A model generated the notes under the pieces. It was not told the origin of the DNA. It saw nothing but the letters and a program-made list of their open reading frames with translations, and did not search any database. Position numbers and translations under genes: made by a program. A DNA stretch of 9,439 nt from Caulobacteraceae bacterium (GTDB lineage Bacteria > Pseudomonadota > Alphaproteobacteria > Caulobacterales > Caulobacteraceae), in the NCBI GenBank assembly GCA_013815405.1, contig JACDGF010000055.1, forward strand, positions 1 to 9,439. Direction: 5' to 3'. Below, in pieces: positions 1-6,540 of this stretch; within the stretch, counting starts at the first letter, position 1, and every line of letters begins with the position of its first letter.

Positions 1-840
1 ATCTTCATTTCCGGGGCCAGCCGCGGCATCGGCCTGGCGATCGCGTGCCGGCTGGCGCGCGACGGCGCCAACATCATCCTCGCGGCCAAGACCGCCCAGC
101 CGCACGCCAAGCTGCCCGGGACGATCTACAGCGCCGCCAAGGAGATCGTCGCCGCCGGCGGCCAGGCGCTGCCGGTCGTCTGCGACATCCGCGACGAAGC
201 GCAGGTGCAGGCGGCGGTCGATCAGGGCGTGGCGGCGTTCGGCGGCATCGACGTGTGCATCAACAACGCCAGCGCCATCTCGCTCACCGACACGCTGGCG
301 ACCGACATGAAGCGCTACGACCTGATGAGCCAGGTCAACGCACGCGGCACGTTTCTGTGCTCCAAGGTCACCCTGCCGCACCTCCTGAAGGCGGCCAACC
401 CGCACATCCTCAACCTGGCGCCACCGCTCGACATGGACGCCAAGTGGTTCGCCCACCATGTCGCCTACACCATGGCCAAGTTCGGCATGAGCCTGTGCGT
501 CCTGGGGATGGCCGAAGAGTTCCGCGGCGACGGCGTCGCCTTCAACGCCCTTTGGCCGCGCACCGGCATCGCCACCGCCGCCATCAGTTTCGCCCTGGGC
601 GGCGAGGACGCCCTGGGCGCCTGCCGCACGCCGGCCATCATGGCCGACGCCGCCCACGCGATCTTCGAAAAGCCCGCGCGCGAATTCACCGGCCACTTCC
701 TGATCGATGACACCTTCCTCTATGGCGAGGGTGTCAGGGACTTCGACATCTACCGCGTCGACGCGAGCCGCCCCCTGATGGCCGACTTCTTCGTGCCGGC
801 GGGTATTCCGGCGCCCCCGGGCGTGACGATCGGCGCCTGA
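1..840 (+). CDS. HSDL2-like short-chain dehydrogenase/reductase (5' end cut off by window)
   Basis: Frame 1 is open from the window edge to the TGA at 838-840, giving 279 visible residues; only a handful of N-terminal residues should be missing. The product is an NAD(P)-dependent SDR with a Rossmann fold. The glycine motif GASRGIG lies at visible residues 5-11, NNAS at 88-91, and the YxxxK pair is Tyr156 and Lys160 (YTMAK). Long stretches such as VNARGTF, KFGMSLCVLGMAEEF and NALWPRT match the HSDL2 branch (human hydroxysteroid dehydrogenase-like 2 and its bacterial relatives), which lacks a firmly known substrate. Unlike human HSDL2 there is no C-terminal SCP2 domain. Where HSDL2 has Ser-Pro-Pro, this protein has Ala140-Pro-Pro, so the usual catalytic serine may be absent. 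The GNAT gene follows after 15 bases and is probably co-transcribed. The family call is firm; the substrate is unknown. Confidence 0.9.
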   Translation: MFISGASRGIGLAIACRLARDGANIILAAKTAQPHAKLPGTIYSAAKEIVAAGGQALPVVCDIRDEAQVQAAVDQGVAAFGGIDVCINNASAISLTDTLATDMKRYDLMSQVNARGTFLCSKVTLPHLLKAANPHILNLAPPLDMDAKWFAHHVAYTMAKFGMSLCVLGMAEEFRGDGVAFNALWPRTGIATAAISFALGGEDALGACRTPAIMADAAHAIFEKPAREFTGHFLIDDTFLYGEGVRDFDIYRVDASRPLMADFFVPAGIPAPPGVTIGA

Positions 841-855
841 CGTCAAGGCGCGCGA

Positions 856-1332
856 ATGGGTATCGTCGTTCGCCCCGCCGTCGCCTTGGACGCGGCTCTC
901 ATCCTGACCTTCATCCGCGAACTGGCCGACTATGAGCGGCTCGGTCACGCGGTGAAGGCGAGCCACGCGGACGTCGAGGCCATGTTGTTCTCGCCCGCGC
1001 CCCGGGCTTTTTGCGACATCGCCGAGAGCGACGGCGAGCCGGTCGGCTTCGCCCTGTGGTTCTATAGCGCTTCCACCTTCGAGGGGCGTCACGGCCTCTA
1101 TCTGGAAGACCTCTATGTCCGCCCCTCCCATCGCGGCTCGGGCGCCGGCAAGGCCCTGCTGTCCGCCCTCGCCCGCCGCTGCCTGGACGAGAACCTCGCG
1201 CGGATGGAATGGGCGGTGCTGGACTGGAACGCGCCCGCCATCGGCTTCTACGACGCCCTGGGGGCAACGGCGCAAACCGAATGGACCACCCGGCAGTTGA
1301 GGGGCGAAGCGCTGCGCCGTCTTGCGGAATAG
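856..1332 (+). CDS. GNAT N-acetyltransferase, spermidine/spermine acetyltransferase-like
   Basis: A 158-residue single-domain acetyl-CoA-dependent N-acetyltransferase, presumably cytoplasmic. The acetyl-CoA pyrophosphate loop is RGSGAG (residues 93-98), after the LYLEDLYVRP strand (81-90). The pattern RELADYE near the N-terminus, LED at 83-85, WN at 124-125 and FY at 131-132 follows eukaryotic SSAT closely; Tyr132 matches the SSAT tyrosine proposed as general acid. Bacterial members of this subgroup act on polyamines, thialysine or other small amines, and the sequence does not show which. The ATG at 856 is the first plausible start after the upstream SDR stop; the Shine-Dalgarno is weak, so translation may depend on the upstream gene. 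The B12 riboswitch begins about 25 bases after the stop with no obvious terminator between, so some read-through is possible. Confidence 0.88.
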   Translation: MGIVVRPAVALDAALILTFIRELADYERLGHAVKASHADVEAMLFSPAPRAFCDIAESDGEPVGFALWFYSASTFEGRHGLYLEDLYVRPSHRGSGAGKALLSALARRCLDENLARMEWAVLDWNAPAIGFYDALGATAQTEWTTRQLRGEALRRLAE

Positions 1333-1357
1333 GCCGAACCGCCCGATAGTCCGCCGA

Positions 1358-1558
1358 TAGGCGGTCCTCCCTTGACCGGGAGGCCAAGAGGGAACGCGGC
1401 GCGGGGACAAACGCCCCCAAATCCGCGGCTGTGCCCGCAACTGTGAGCGGCGAGAGTCCGCGTCCGATCCGGCCGGAAATGAGGGCCGGCGCCACTGGGA
1501 AACCGGGAAGGCGGGACGCGAAGCTCGATGACCCGCGAGCCAGGAGACCTGCCGCCGC
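1358..1558 (+). promoter_or_regulatory. Cobalamin (adenosylcobalamin) riboswitch
   Basis: All main conserved blocks of the cobalamin aptamer are present in order. P1 can form between GGCGG (1360-1364) and CCGCC (1552-1556). A P2-like hairpin pairs CCTCCC (1366-1371) with GGGAGG (1378-1383). The AAGAGGGAAC block is at 1386-1395, the GCTGTGCCCGCAACTGT block at 1428-1444, the CCACTG...CGGGAAGG region at about 1492-1511, and the B12 box AGCCAGGAGACCTGCC at 1538-1553. It lies upstream of a BtuB-type receptor in the same direction, the classical target; ligand binding should lower expression. A weak promoter candidate is TTGCGG (1322-1327), 17 bases, GATAGT (1345-1350), overlapping the end of the acetyltransferase gene. 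The element is certain; the exact ends and the promoter are estimates. Confidence 0.97.
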
Positions 1559-1685
1559 CGTCGCTCGTCCGAGGCCCGGGTTCAGGCCATCGGCGCGGGA
1601 AGCGTTTGTCTTCCGTCGCAGCGACTTCGCCGGCCGGCGCGCCGAGCCAAGTCGCACCCGCCTCGCGGCGCCCGAGCGAGGCGAC

Positions 1686-1689
1686 GGAG
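1686..1689 (+). promoter_or_regulatory. Shine-Dalgarno site of btuB
   Basis: GGAG sits 7 bases before the ATG at 1697 and supports that start. It matters because no other ATG, GTG or TTG occurs in frame before the mature BtuB sequence. The bases GCGACGG just upstream of and inside this site (1681-1687) are complementary to CCGTCGC at 1558-1564, next to the riboswitch P1 stem, and again at 1613-1619, so the site could be sequestered in the leader RNA. The pairing is visible; the switching role is inference. Confidence 0.6.
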
Positions 1690-1696
1690 ACACGCC

Positions 1697-3673
1697 ATGG
1701 GCCGCACATTTTTCTTCCTCCCTCCCCTACATGGGGAGGGTCGGCCTGAAAGGCCGGGGTGGGGCTGTCTCGATCATCATCAACGCCGAGTTTGCGTCAG
1801 ATTTCCCCACCCTGGCCGCTCGCGCGGCCTGTCCCTCCCCAGAAGGGGAGGGAGGAAGACTTGCAGCGTCTGTCTCTGCCTCGCCCTCGCCGCGCCCGCC
1901 CTTGCCGAAACACCGACGCCGGTGGGCGAAGTCGTCGTCACCGCCACCCGCCTGCCCACCGCCTTGGGCGACGCGCCGGACGCGCGGGTGATCGAGGATA
2001 AGGAGATCGCGCTTCGCCAAGCCGTCTTCGCCGCCGACGTCCTGCGCCTGATCCCCGGGCTGGCGGTCAGCGACAATGGGGCGTTCGGCGGCGCGACGAG
2101 CGTCCGCATTCGCGGCGCCTCGTCGGACAAGACCCTGGTGGTCATCGACGGCATGGTCCAGAACGACGCCTCCCAACCCTCGGGGGGCTATGACTTCGGG
2201 ACCCTCGATCTGGCCGACATCGCGCGGGTGGAGGTGCTGTCGGGGCCGCAGGGCGCCTTGTGGGGCTCCGACGCCATCGGCGGAGTGATCTCCCTGACCA
2301 CGCACGAGGAAGACGGCGCGCGCGCTTCGCTCGAGGCGGGCTCGCTCGGCACGGTGCGCGGCTCGGCCGGGATCGGCCGGCGAAGCGACGACTGGGCGCT
2401 GGGCGCGTCGGTCTCGGGCTTCGCGACCGACGGCATCTCCAAGGCCGACGGATTTCCCGAGTTGGACGGCTTCGCGGAATGGACGGCGGGCCTGGGCGGC
2501 CGCGCCAGGCTCTCCCGGGCCGTCAGCCTGGACGGGCGTCTGCGCTACGCCCAATCGCGCGTGGATATCGACGGCTACGCACCGCCCGCCTTCAGCTTCG
2601 GCGATACGCCGGAATACGCCACATCCCGCTCCTGGACCGGCTATGCCCGCGCCACCGTGGCCGGGCCGTGGGGCCTGGTTCACACGCTCACCATCGACGG
2701 CTACGACTTGGCGCGCGCCTCGCTGGGCGGCGCGTTTCCTTCGGCCTTCAAGGCCGATCGGGGCGACGTCCGCTGGCTGGCGCGGAAAGGAGCGCCCTCC
2801 GATCGGTTCGGCCTCGCCGTCGGGGCCGAGCGTGACGCGACGTCCGCCACCCTGAGCGACGGCGGGCGGGCGGACTTGGGCGACACGTCGGCCTTCGCCG
2901 TGATCCGCGCCCGGCTGGCGGCGCCCCTCAGCCTCGCCGCCAGTCTGCGCTACGACGCCCCGGATCGCTTCGCCGGCCGCGCCACCGCCCGCGCCGGCGC
3001 GGTCTACGACCTGGGCGCCGGTTTCGCGCTCACCGGGGACTGGGGCCAGGGCTTCAAGACCCCGACGATCAGCCAGATCGCCTGCGACTTCTGCTTTCCC
3101 CCCGGGCCTTCCTCGAGCCTTCGGCCCGAGCGGGCTGAAGGCTGGGACGTCGGCTTGCGCCAGCGCACATCCGATGGCCGATTCGAAGCCTCCCTGACCG
3201 GCTTTCGCCTGGCGGTGCGCGACCAGATCAGCTTCGGCGCGGGCCGCTATGTCAATCTGGACCGGACGCTCTCAAGCGGCGTGGAAGCAGACGCCAGCGC
3301 GCGGCTCGGTCGAACGATCACGATGAAGGCGAGCTACGCCTACACCGACGCGGTCGACCGCGCGACGGGGGCCCAACTGCCGCGTGTTCCGCGCAACGCC
3401 GGGTCGCTCAGCCTGCTGTGGGCGGGCCGACGGCTGAGCGGCGCCCTGACCGTGCGCGCCGAGGGCGATCAGGCGGACATCGATCCCTCCACCTTCGCGC
3501 CGGCCCGGCGCGCCGGCCTGGTGCTGGCCGATGTCGCGGCGGGCTGGCGCCTGTCGGAGCGCGTCGAGCTGACCGCCCGGGTCATGAACCTCGCCGATCG
3601 CCACTATCAGGAGGCTCTCGGCTACGGCGAGCCGGGGCGGATGGTGCTGGTGGGCCTTCGGGTGCGCGACTAG
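1697..3673 (+). CDS. btuB: BtuB-type TonB-dependent vitamin B12 outer-membrane receptor with interrupted signal peptide
   Basis: A 658-residue outer-membrane receptor that imports cobalamins using TonB-ExbBD energy. The hydrophobic part of a signal peptide, CSVCLCLALAAPALA, ends at residue 70; the predicted mature protein of 588 residues is close to E. coli BtuB (594). The TonB box is about 78-85 (EVVVTATR), the plug about 95-203 (VRIRG at 136-140; LSGPQGALWGSDAIGGVIS at 181-199), then the 22-strand barrel to the C-terminus (NLADRHY near the end). Substrate assignment rests on BtuB-like plug motifs plus the upstream B12 riboswitch. Two oddities stand out. About 49 residues encoded by a palindromic repeat (1713-1859) separate the start from the signal-peptide core. 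The last residue is Asp, not the usual aromatic, and the TAG stop belongs to another palindrome. Whether the long pre-protein is exported normally cannot be read from sequence. Confidence 0.93.
   Translation: MGRTFFFLPPLHGEGRPERPGWGCLDHHQRRVCVRFPHPGRSRGLSLPRRGGRKTCSVCLCLALAAPALAETPTPVGEVVVTATRLPTALGDAPDARVIEDKEIALRQAVFAADVLRLIPGLAVSDNGAFGGATSVRIRGASSDKTLVVIDGMVQNDASQPSGGYDFGTLDLADIARVEVLSGPQGALWGSDAIGGVISLTTHEEDGARASLEAGSLGTVRGSAGIGRRSDDWALGASVSGFATDGISKADGFPELDGFAEWTAGLGGRARLSRAVSLDGRLRYAQSRVDIDGYAPPAFSFGDTPEYATSRSWTGYARATVAGPWGLVHTLTIDGYDLARASLGGAFPSAFKADRGDVRWLARKGAPSDRFGLAVGAERDATSATLSDGGRADLGDTSAFAVIRARLAAPLSLAASLRYDAPDRFAGRATARAGAVYDLGAGFALTGDWGQGFKTPTISQIACDFCFPPGPSSSLRPERAEGWDVGLRQRTSDGRFEASLTGFRLAVRDQISFGAGRYVNLDRTLSSGVEADASARLGRTITMKASYAYTDAVDRATGAQLPRVPRNAGSLSLLWAGRRLSGALTVRAEGDQADIDPSTFAPARRAGLVLADVAAGWRLSERVELTARVMNLADRHYQEALGYGEPGRMVLVGLRVRD
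1713..1859. repeat. 147-bp palindromic repeat inserted in frame in btuB
   Basis: The ends are perfect 15-bp inverted repeats, 1713-1727 against 1845-1859. Further in, each arm carries its own small hairpins. Left: CCCTCCCC/GGGGAGGG (1720-1727 with 1733-1740) and CGGCCT/AGGCCG (1742-1756). Right: CCCTCCCC/GGGGAGGG (1833-1840 with 1845-1852) and GGCCGC/GCGGCC (1814-1829). The arms also pair with each other through GGGTGGGG (1757-1764) and CCCCACCC (1805-1812), around a 40-base unpaired centre. The length is exactly 49 codons without a stop, so the btuB frame stays open. No target duplication is evident at its borders and no protein of its own is encoded, so it would have to be mobilised in trans. 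Confidence 0.85.
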
Positions 3674-3722
3674 AGCAAACCCCGTTCAGACGGGATCGTC
3701 TGAAAGGGGACAATTTGCTCTA
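3671..3722. repeat. Palindromic repeat with TAGAGC ends overlapping the btuB stop
   Basis: The outer arms TAGAGCAAA (3671-3679) and TTTGCTCTA (3714-3722) are perfect complements. The inner arms 3680-3692 and 3697-3709 pair over 13 bp with one mismatch around a GGAT loop. The first three bases are the TAG stop codon of btuB. The strong stem directly after the gene could also act as a transcription end or mRNA 3' stabiliser, but there is no clean U-run on either side, so it is listed as a repeat rather than a terminator. Confidence 0.8.
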
Positions 3723-3734
3723 GAGTCAAAAGTG

Positions 3735-3786
3735 TAGAGCCTGATTCAGCGTTCGCATCTGTTCCGTGCAAACGCATCAGGCTTTA
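3735..3786. repeat. Second palindromic repeat with TAGAGC-type ends, overlapping the stop of the facing gene
   Basis: The arms TAGAGCCTGAT (3735-3745) and ATCAGGCTTTA (3776-3786) pair with one mismatch. Inside, GCGTTCGCA pairs with TGCAAACGC with one mismatch, after a 3-base bulge, closing on a short loop. It begins 12 bases after the first palindrome and has a similar plan but different inner sequence. The last three bases read TAA on the minus strand and are the stop codon of the aldo/keto reductase-like gene. GANTC sites, the CcrM methylation target in Caulobacter relatives, occur at 3723-3727 and 3743-3747. Confidence 0.75.
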
Positions 3787-4677
3787 GGCCGCCGCCCACC
3801 GGGTGGCTTCCAGGATCGCGGGGTTCTCCAGCGCCATGCCGTCCCATTCGAGGTCCGGCGGCGGGCTGGCGGCGGCGGCGATGACGGCGGAAAGCTCGGC
3901 GGCCGTCGCCGCGCCGACGATCACGGCGTCGGCCTCGGGGCGGGAGAGGGCGAAACCCAGAGCGGCCTGGAGCGGATCGCTGCGGCCTTCCGCGATCATC
4001 CGGCGCGCTCGCGACAGGCGGCTGATCGCCGCCGCGCCCAGGTGGCTCGGGGCCCGGTCGGGAGGCAGGAAGAGCAGGCCGTTGAGGAAGATCGAGCGCA
4101 GATGAACCTCGACGCCCAGCGCGCGCACCGCGGCCAGGCTCCCGTCCACCAGCAGGCGCTGGTCGAGCAGGCTGGCGGGGGCCTGGATGATGTCCGGGTG
4201 AAAGCGCCGGGCGAGGCCGGCGGGGTCGTCCGAGGCGTAAGCCGAAATGCCGACGCGGGCGAACAGGCCCGCGTCGCGCAGGGCCTTGAGGCGCTCCCAC
4301 AGCGCCATGCCCCAGGGCGAGAAGAGGTCGCCGGCCGACTGGACGATGATCGCGTCGGCGTGGCCAAGGCCCAGCCGCGCCAGAGAGGAGCGCGCCTCCG
4401 CCTCCACGAAGCCCGGGCCGCGATCGCCGCGCGCCGCCTTGATCATGACGCGCAAAGCCGCCGGCGTGGCCATGACCGCTCCCAGGACCGCCTCGCCGTG
4501 GGCCGAGGCCGCCCCGGCGTCCAGGAGGGCGAGACCCCCCCGGGCGGCGACGGCGAGGATTTCCCGCACCTCGGCTTCCGCAGCGCGCCCGCGCGGCGGT
4601 GCGCCGCCGTCGAGGCCGAACTGCGCCGTGCCCAGACCGAGCTTGGAAATCAAGGGATGCATGAGAAGGGATGTCAT
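3784..4677 (-). CDS. Aldo/keto reductase-fold protein with a degenerate catalytic tetrad
   Basis: A 297-residue protein of the aldo/keto reductase (TIM barrel, NADPH) superfamily, recognised from KLGLGTAQFGLD at residues 12-23, RLGLGHADAIIV at 101-112, RVGISAY in the middle and AVIVGAATAAEL near the C-terminus. The start resembles the KLGLGTxQFGLDYG branch often found near surface-sugar genes. Of the four catalytic residues, Asp53 and Lys80 are in place, but Ser58 stands where the Tyr should be and Gln113 where the His should be, so ordinary carbonyl reduction is doubtful. The ATG at 4677 is the first in-frame start after an upstream stop; ATG 4662 is an alternative, and neither has a good ribosome site. 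The TAA stop lies in the arm of a palindromic repeat. Substrate and role are unknown. Confidence 0.82.
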   Translation of the reverse strand: MTSLLMHPLISKLGLGTAQFGLDGGAPPRGRAAEAEVREILAVAARGGLALLDAGAASAHGEAVLGAVMATPAALRVMIKAARGDRGPGFVEAEARSSLARLGLGHADAIIVQSAGDLFSPWGMALWERLKALRDAGLFARVGISAYASDDPAGLARRFHPDIIQAPASLLDQRLLVDGSLAAVRALGVEVHLRSIFLNGLLFLPPDRAPSHLGAAAISRLSRARRMIAEGRSDPLQAALGFALSRPEADAVIVGAATAAELSAVIAAAASPPPDLEWDGMALENPAILEATRWAAA

Positions 4678-4784
4678 CCGTACGGGGCCACGCGACGGTT
4701 CGCGCCACCATGCTTAGGCGCGCGAGCGTAAAGAAGCCGTATCGAGAGCCTTGCCGGATGGTTAATCCAGGGCCGGGCCTGAAC

Positions 4785-5264
4785 CTATAGCGCGCGTTCC
4801 GAGCATCCGGCCGCCCTGGCGGCGGAAAGGGCTTCGGCGAAACGGCTGATATCGAATTTGCGCGGTCGGGTTCTCCACGAGGCGCGGATGTCGATACGTT
4901 TGGCCCCTTGCATCCACGCGGCGGGGAGAGCGACATCACCGCCCGTGGGATCGTCGATCCAGCCGCGCCGCGGGAAGAACCCCCGCGCCTGAACCTCGCT
5001 GAACCCTTCGGCGACCGGCCGCGCCGGAGCGCCGTCGATCCGAAAATAGGCGTGGGTGGTGTCGGGCGGGTGGCCGAGGTGGAAGATCAGAGCGTCGCGG
5101 CGAAACCTCATGGTCTTGCTGGCCAGGGAACAGGAGAGGGCGCCGGTGAAGGTATCCCGATAGAGCCGGATGCTCCACCCGTCCGAAGCCAGGTGGCGCC
5201 GCTCGATCTGACCGCGGGCGGCGTGACCCGAAAGCGCTATCGCCAAGGCGGTCGCCACGATCAT
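4785..5264 (-). CDS. Small predicted exported protein of unknown function
   Basis: A 159-residue protein that I cannot assign to a named family. Residues 1-18 (hydrophobic TALAIALSGHAARG) look like a short signal peptide, suggesting a periplasmic or secreted protein. The remainder is a small soluble domain with a WSIRLY strand near residue 30 and two cysteines, Cys45 and Cys154, which could form a disulfide after export. The C-terminal FDISRFAEALSAARAAGC resembles the ends of small periplasmic proteins loosely like IalB, but this is weak. The ATG at 5264 has a purine-rich ribosome site (GGGGAAG) upstream, which supports the start. It follows moeA on the same strand after 79 bases, which hold a GC-rich palindrome (5306-5315) without a T-run, so co-transcription with the molybdopterin genes is possible but not shown. 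Confidence 0.75.
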   Translation of the reverse strand: MIVATALAIALSGHAARGQIERRHLASDGWSIRLYRDTFTGALSCSLASKTMRFRRDALIFHLGHPPDTTHAYFRIDGAPARPVAEGFSEVQARGFFPRRGWIDDPTGGDVALPAAWMQGAKRIDIRASWRTRPRKFDISRFAEALSAARAAGCSERAL

Positions 5265-5343
5265 GACCTTGCTTCCCCTATTCGCGTCTTGGCCTCATAT
5301 CAGCACGGGCGCCCGCCTGTCGCCAAGCCCGCGCCACTCCGGC

Positions 5344-6540
5344 TCAAACCAGACGCCCCAGCGGCAATACCTCGACCGTCTCGCCAGCCGGCGCCACCGG
5401 CGCGGCCGGCGCGCGGCGTAGCAAGGCGTCGGCGCTGGCGAAGACGGTCACCAGGGACGAGTCCTGGTCGCCGAGGGCCTCGGCCATGAGCACCCCGTCC
5501 GCGCCGGGGATCAGCCGCGCGCGCATCCAATGCTCGCGGCTTCCGTTCGCGGCCAAGGCCGCCGTCGTCCTGGCCGCAACCAGGCGCGGCGTGGGATCCG
5601 ACCCCTGCAGGGCGCAAAGCAATGGGCGCAGGAAGAGCTGCGCGCAGGCCATGGCCGAGGCGGGGTTGCCAGGCAGGCCCAGGATCTTGCGGCCATCGCG
5701 AAGCACCCCAAACCAGGTCGGCTTGCCGGGACGGACCGCCACATTTTCCACGGCCAGAACCAAGCCGAGCTGGGCCATGGCCGGCTTGACCAGGTCATGG
5801 TCGCCCACCGAAGCGCCGCCGAGGGTGACGATTAGATCGCACTCGACGTCCTCGACCGCCCGCGCCGTCGCTTCGGCGTCGTCGCCCACCGACCGCAAGG
5901 GCAGCGGCTCGCCTCCCCACGCCTCGATCAACGCGCCAAGGGCCGTGGTCCCCGAGTCGAAGATCTGAAACGGCCCGGGGGCGCCGCCGGGGTCGATCAC
6001 TTCCTCGCCGGTGGACAGGACGGCCACCCGCGGCCGTAGGGAAACTCGCACAAAGGCCAAGCCGGCGGCCGCGGCCAGGGAGAGCCGCCACGGATCCAAC
6101 CGCGTTCCGGCGGTCAACAACGGGTTCCCGGCCTCGAAATCCTGGCCGGCGGGCCGAACGTGACGCGGATCGGCGACCGCCGGGATGACGACCCGATCGC
6201 CCTCGCGCCGAGCGTCTTCCTGGATCACCACGGCGTCGGCTCCGGCCGGAACCGCCGCGCCGGTGAAGATGCGCACCGCCTCGCCGGGGCCCAGACCGCC
6301 GGCGAAGCCGCGGCCGGCGGCGCTTTCCCCGATGATCCTGAGGTTTCCAGGCCCATCGGCGGCGCGCACCGCCCAGCCGTCCATGGCCGAGGCCGCGAAA
6401 GGCGGCTGATCGCGCGAAGCGATGATGTCCGCCGCCAGCATCCGTCCCAGGGCCGAGCCCAGGGCGACTGCCTCGGCCTCCAGCGGCTGGACGCCGGCGA
6501 GCATCCGCGAGCGCGCCTCCTCGACCGTGAGCAGCTTCAC
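5344..6540 (-). CDS. moeA: Molybdopterin molybdotransferase MoeA
   Basis: A 398-residue cytoplasmic enzyme that inserts molybdate into adenylylated molybdopterin, releasing AMP and giving active Moco. The MoeA N-terminal region has [14 protein letters not shown] (46-59) and [14 protein letters not shown] (92-105). The MoCF-binding domain has LSTGEE (175-180), FDSG (194-197), [14 protein letters not shown] (239-252), then PGKP (271-274) and [11 protein letters not shown] (287-297). The C-terminal beta-barrel domain follows. The length is normal for the family. The start is a GTG at 6538-6540 that shares bases with the moaC TGA stop (GTGA overlap). No Shine-Dalgarno is visible, so translation is probably coupled to moaC. 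An upstream in-frame ATG exists only inside moaC and would add a non-homologous leader, so it was not used. Confidence 0.96.
   Translation of the reverse strand: MKLLTVEEARSRMLAGVQPLEAEAVALGSALGRMLAADIIASRDQPPFAASAMDGWAVRAADGPGNLRIIGESAAGRGFAGGLGPGEAVRIFTGAAVPAGADAVVIQEDARREGDRVVIPAVADPRHVRPAGQDFEAGNPLLTAGTRLDPWRLSLAAAAGLAFVRVSLRPRVAVLSTGEEVIDPGGAPGPFQIFDSGTTALGALIEAWGGEPLPLRSVGDDAEATARAVEDVECDLIVTLGGASVGDHDLVKPAMAQLGLVLAVENVAVRPGKPTWFGVLRDGRKILGLPGNPASAMACAQLFLRPLLCALQGSDPTPRLVAARTTAALAANGSREHWMRARLIPGADGVLMAEALGDQDSSLVTVFASADALLRRAPAAPVAPAGETVEVLPLGRLV

Noticed and set aside
45..710. 221-codon plus-strand frame over the SDR gene
   Set aside because: Another frame of the same strand carries the SDR motifs; this one is His/Arg-rich shadow sequence.
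911..1693. Minus-strand frames covering the acetyltransferase and the riboswitch
   Set aside because: They cross a conserved RNA element and a motif-bearing gene on the other strand; no motifs of their own.
1697..1760. Treating the first 55 BtuB residues as a genuine extra domain
   Set aside because: They are fully encoded by an inverted repeat with nested hairpins, and removing it restores a normal signal peptide.
1727..2683. 318-codon open frame on the minus strand opposite btuB
   Set aside because: Antisense to a well-supported receptor gene, low-complexity composition, no family motif.
3746..4939. 397-codon minus-strand frame and a 321-codon plus-strand frame over the aldo/keto reductase-like gene
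   Set aside because: Both overlap the frame with recognisable TIM-barrel motifs and translate to Arg/Gly/Pro-rich sequence without motifs.
5265..5343. Rho-independent terminator after moeA
   Set aside because: The palindrome CGGGCGCCCG at 5306-5315 has no loop of useful size and no T-run.
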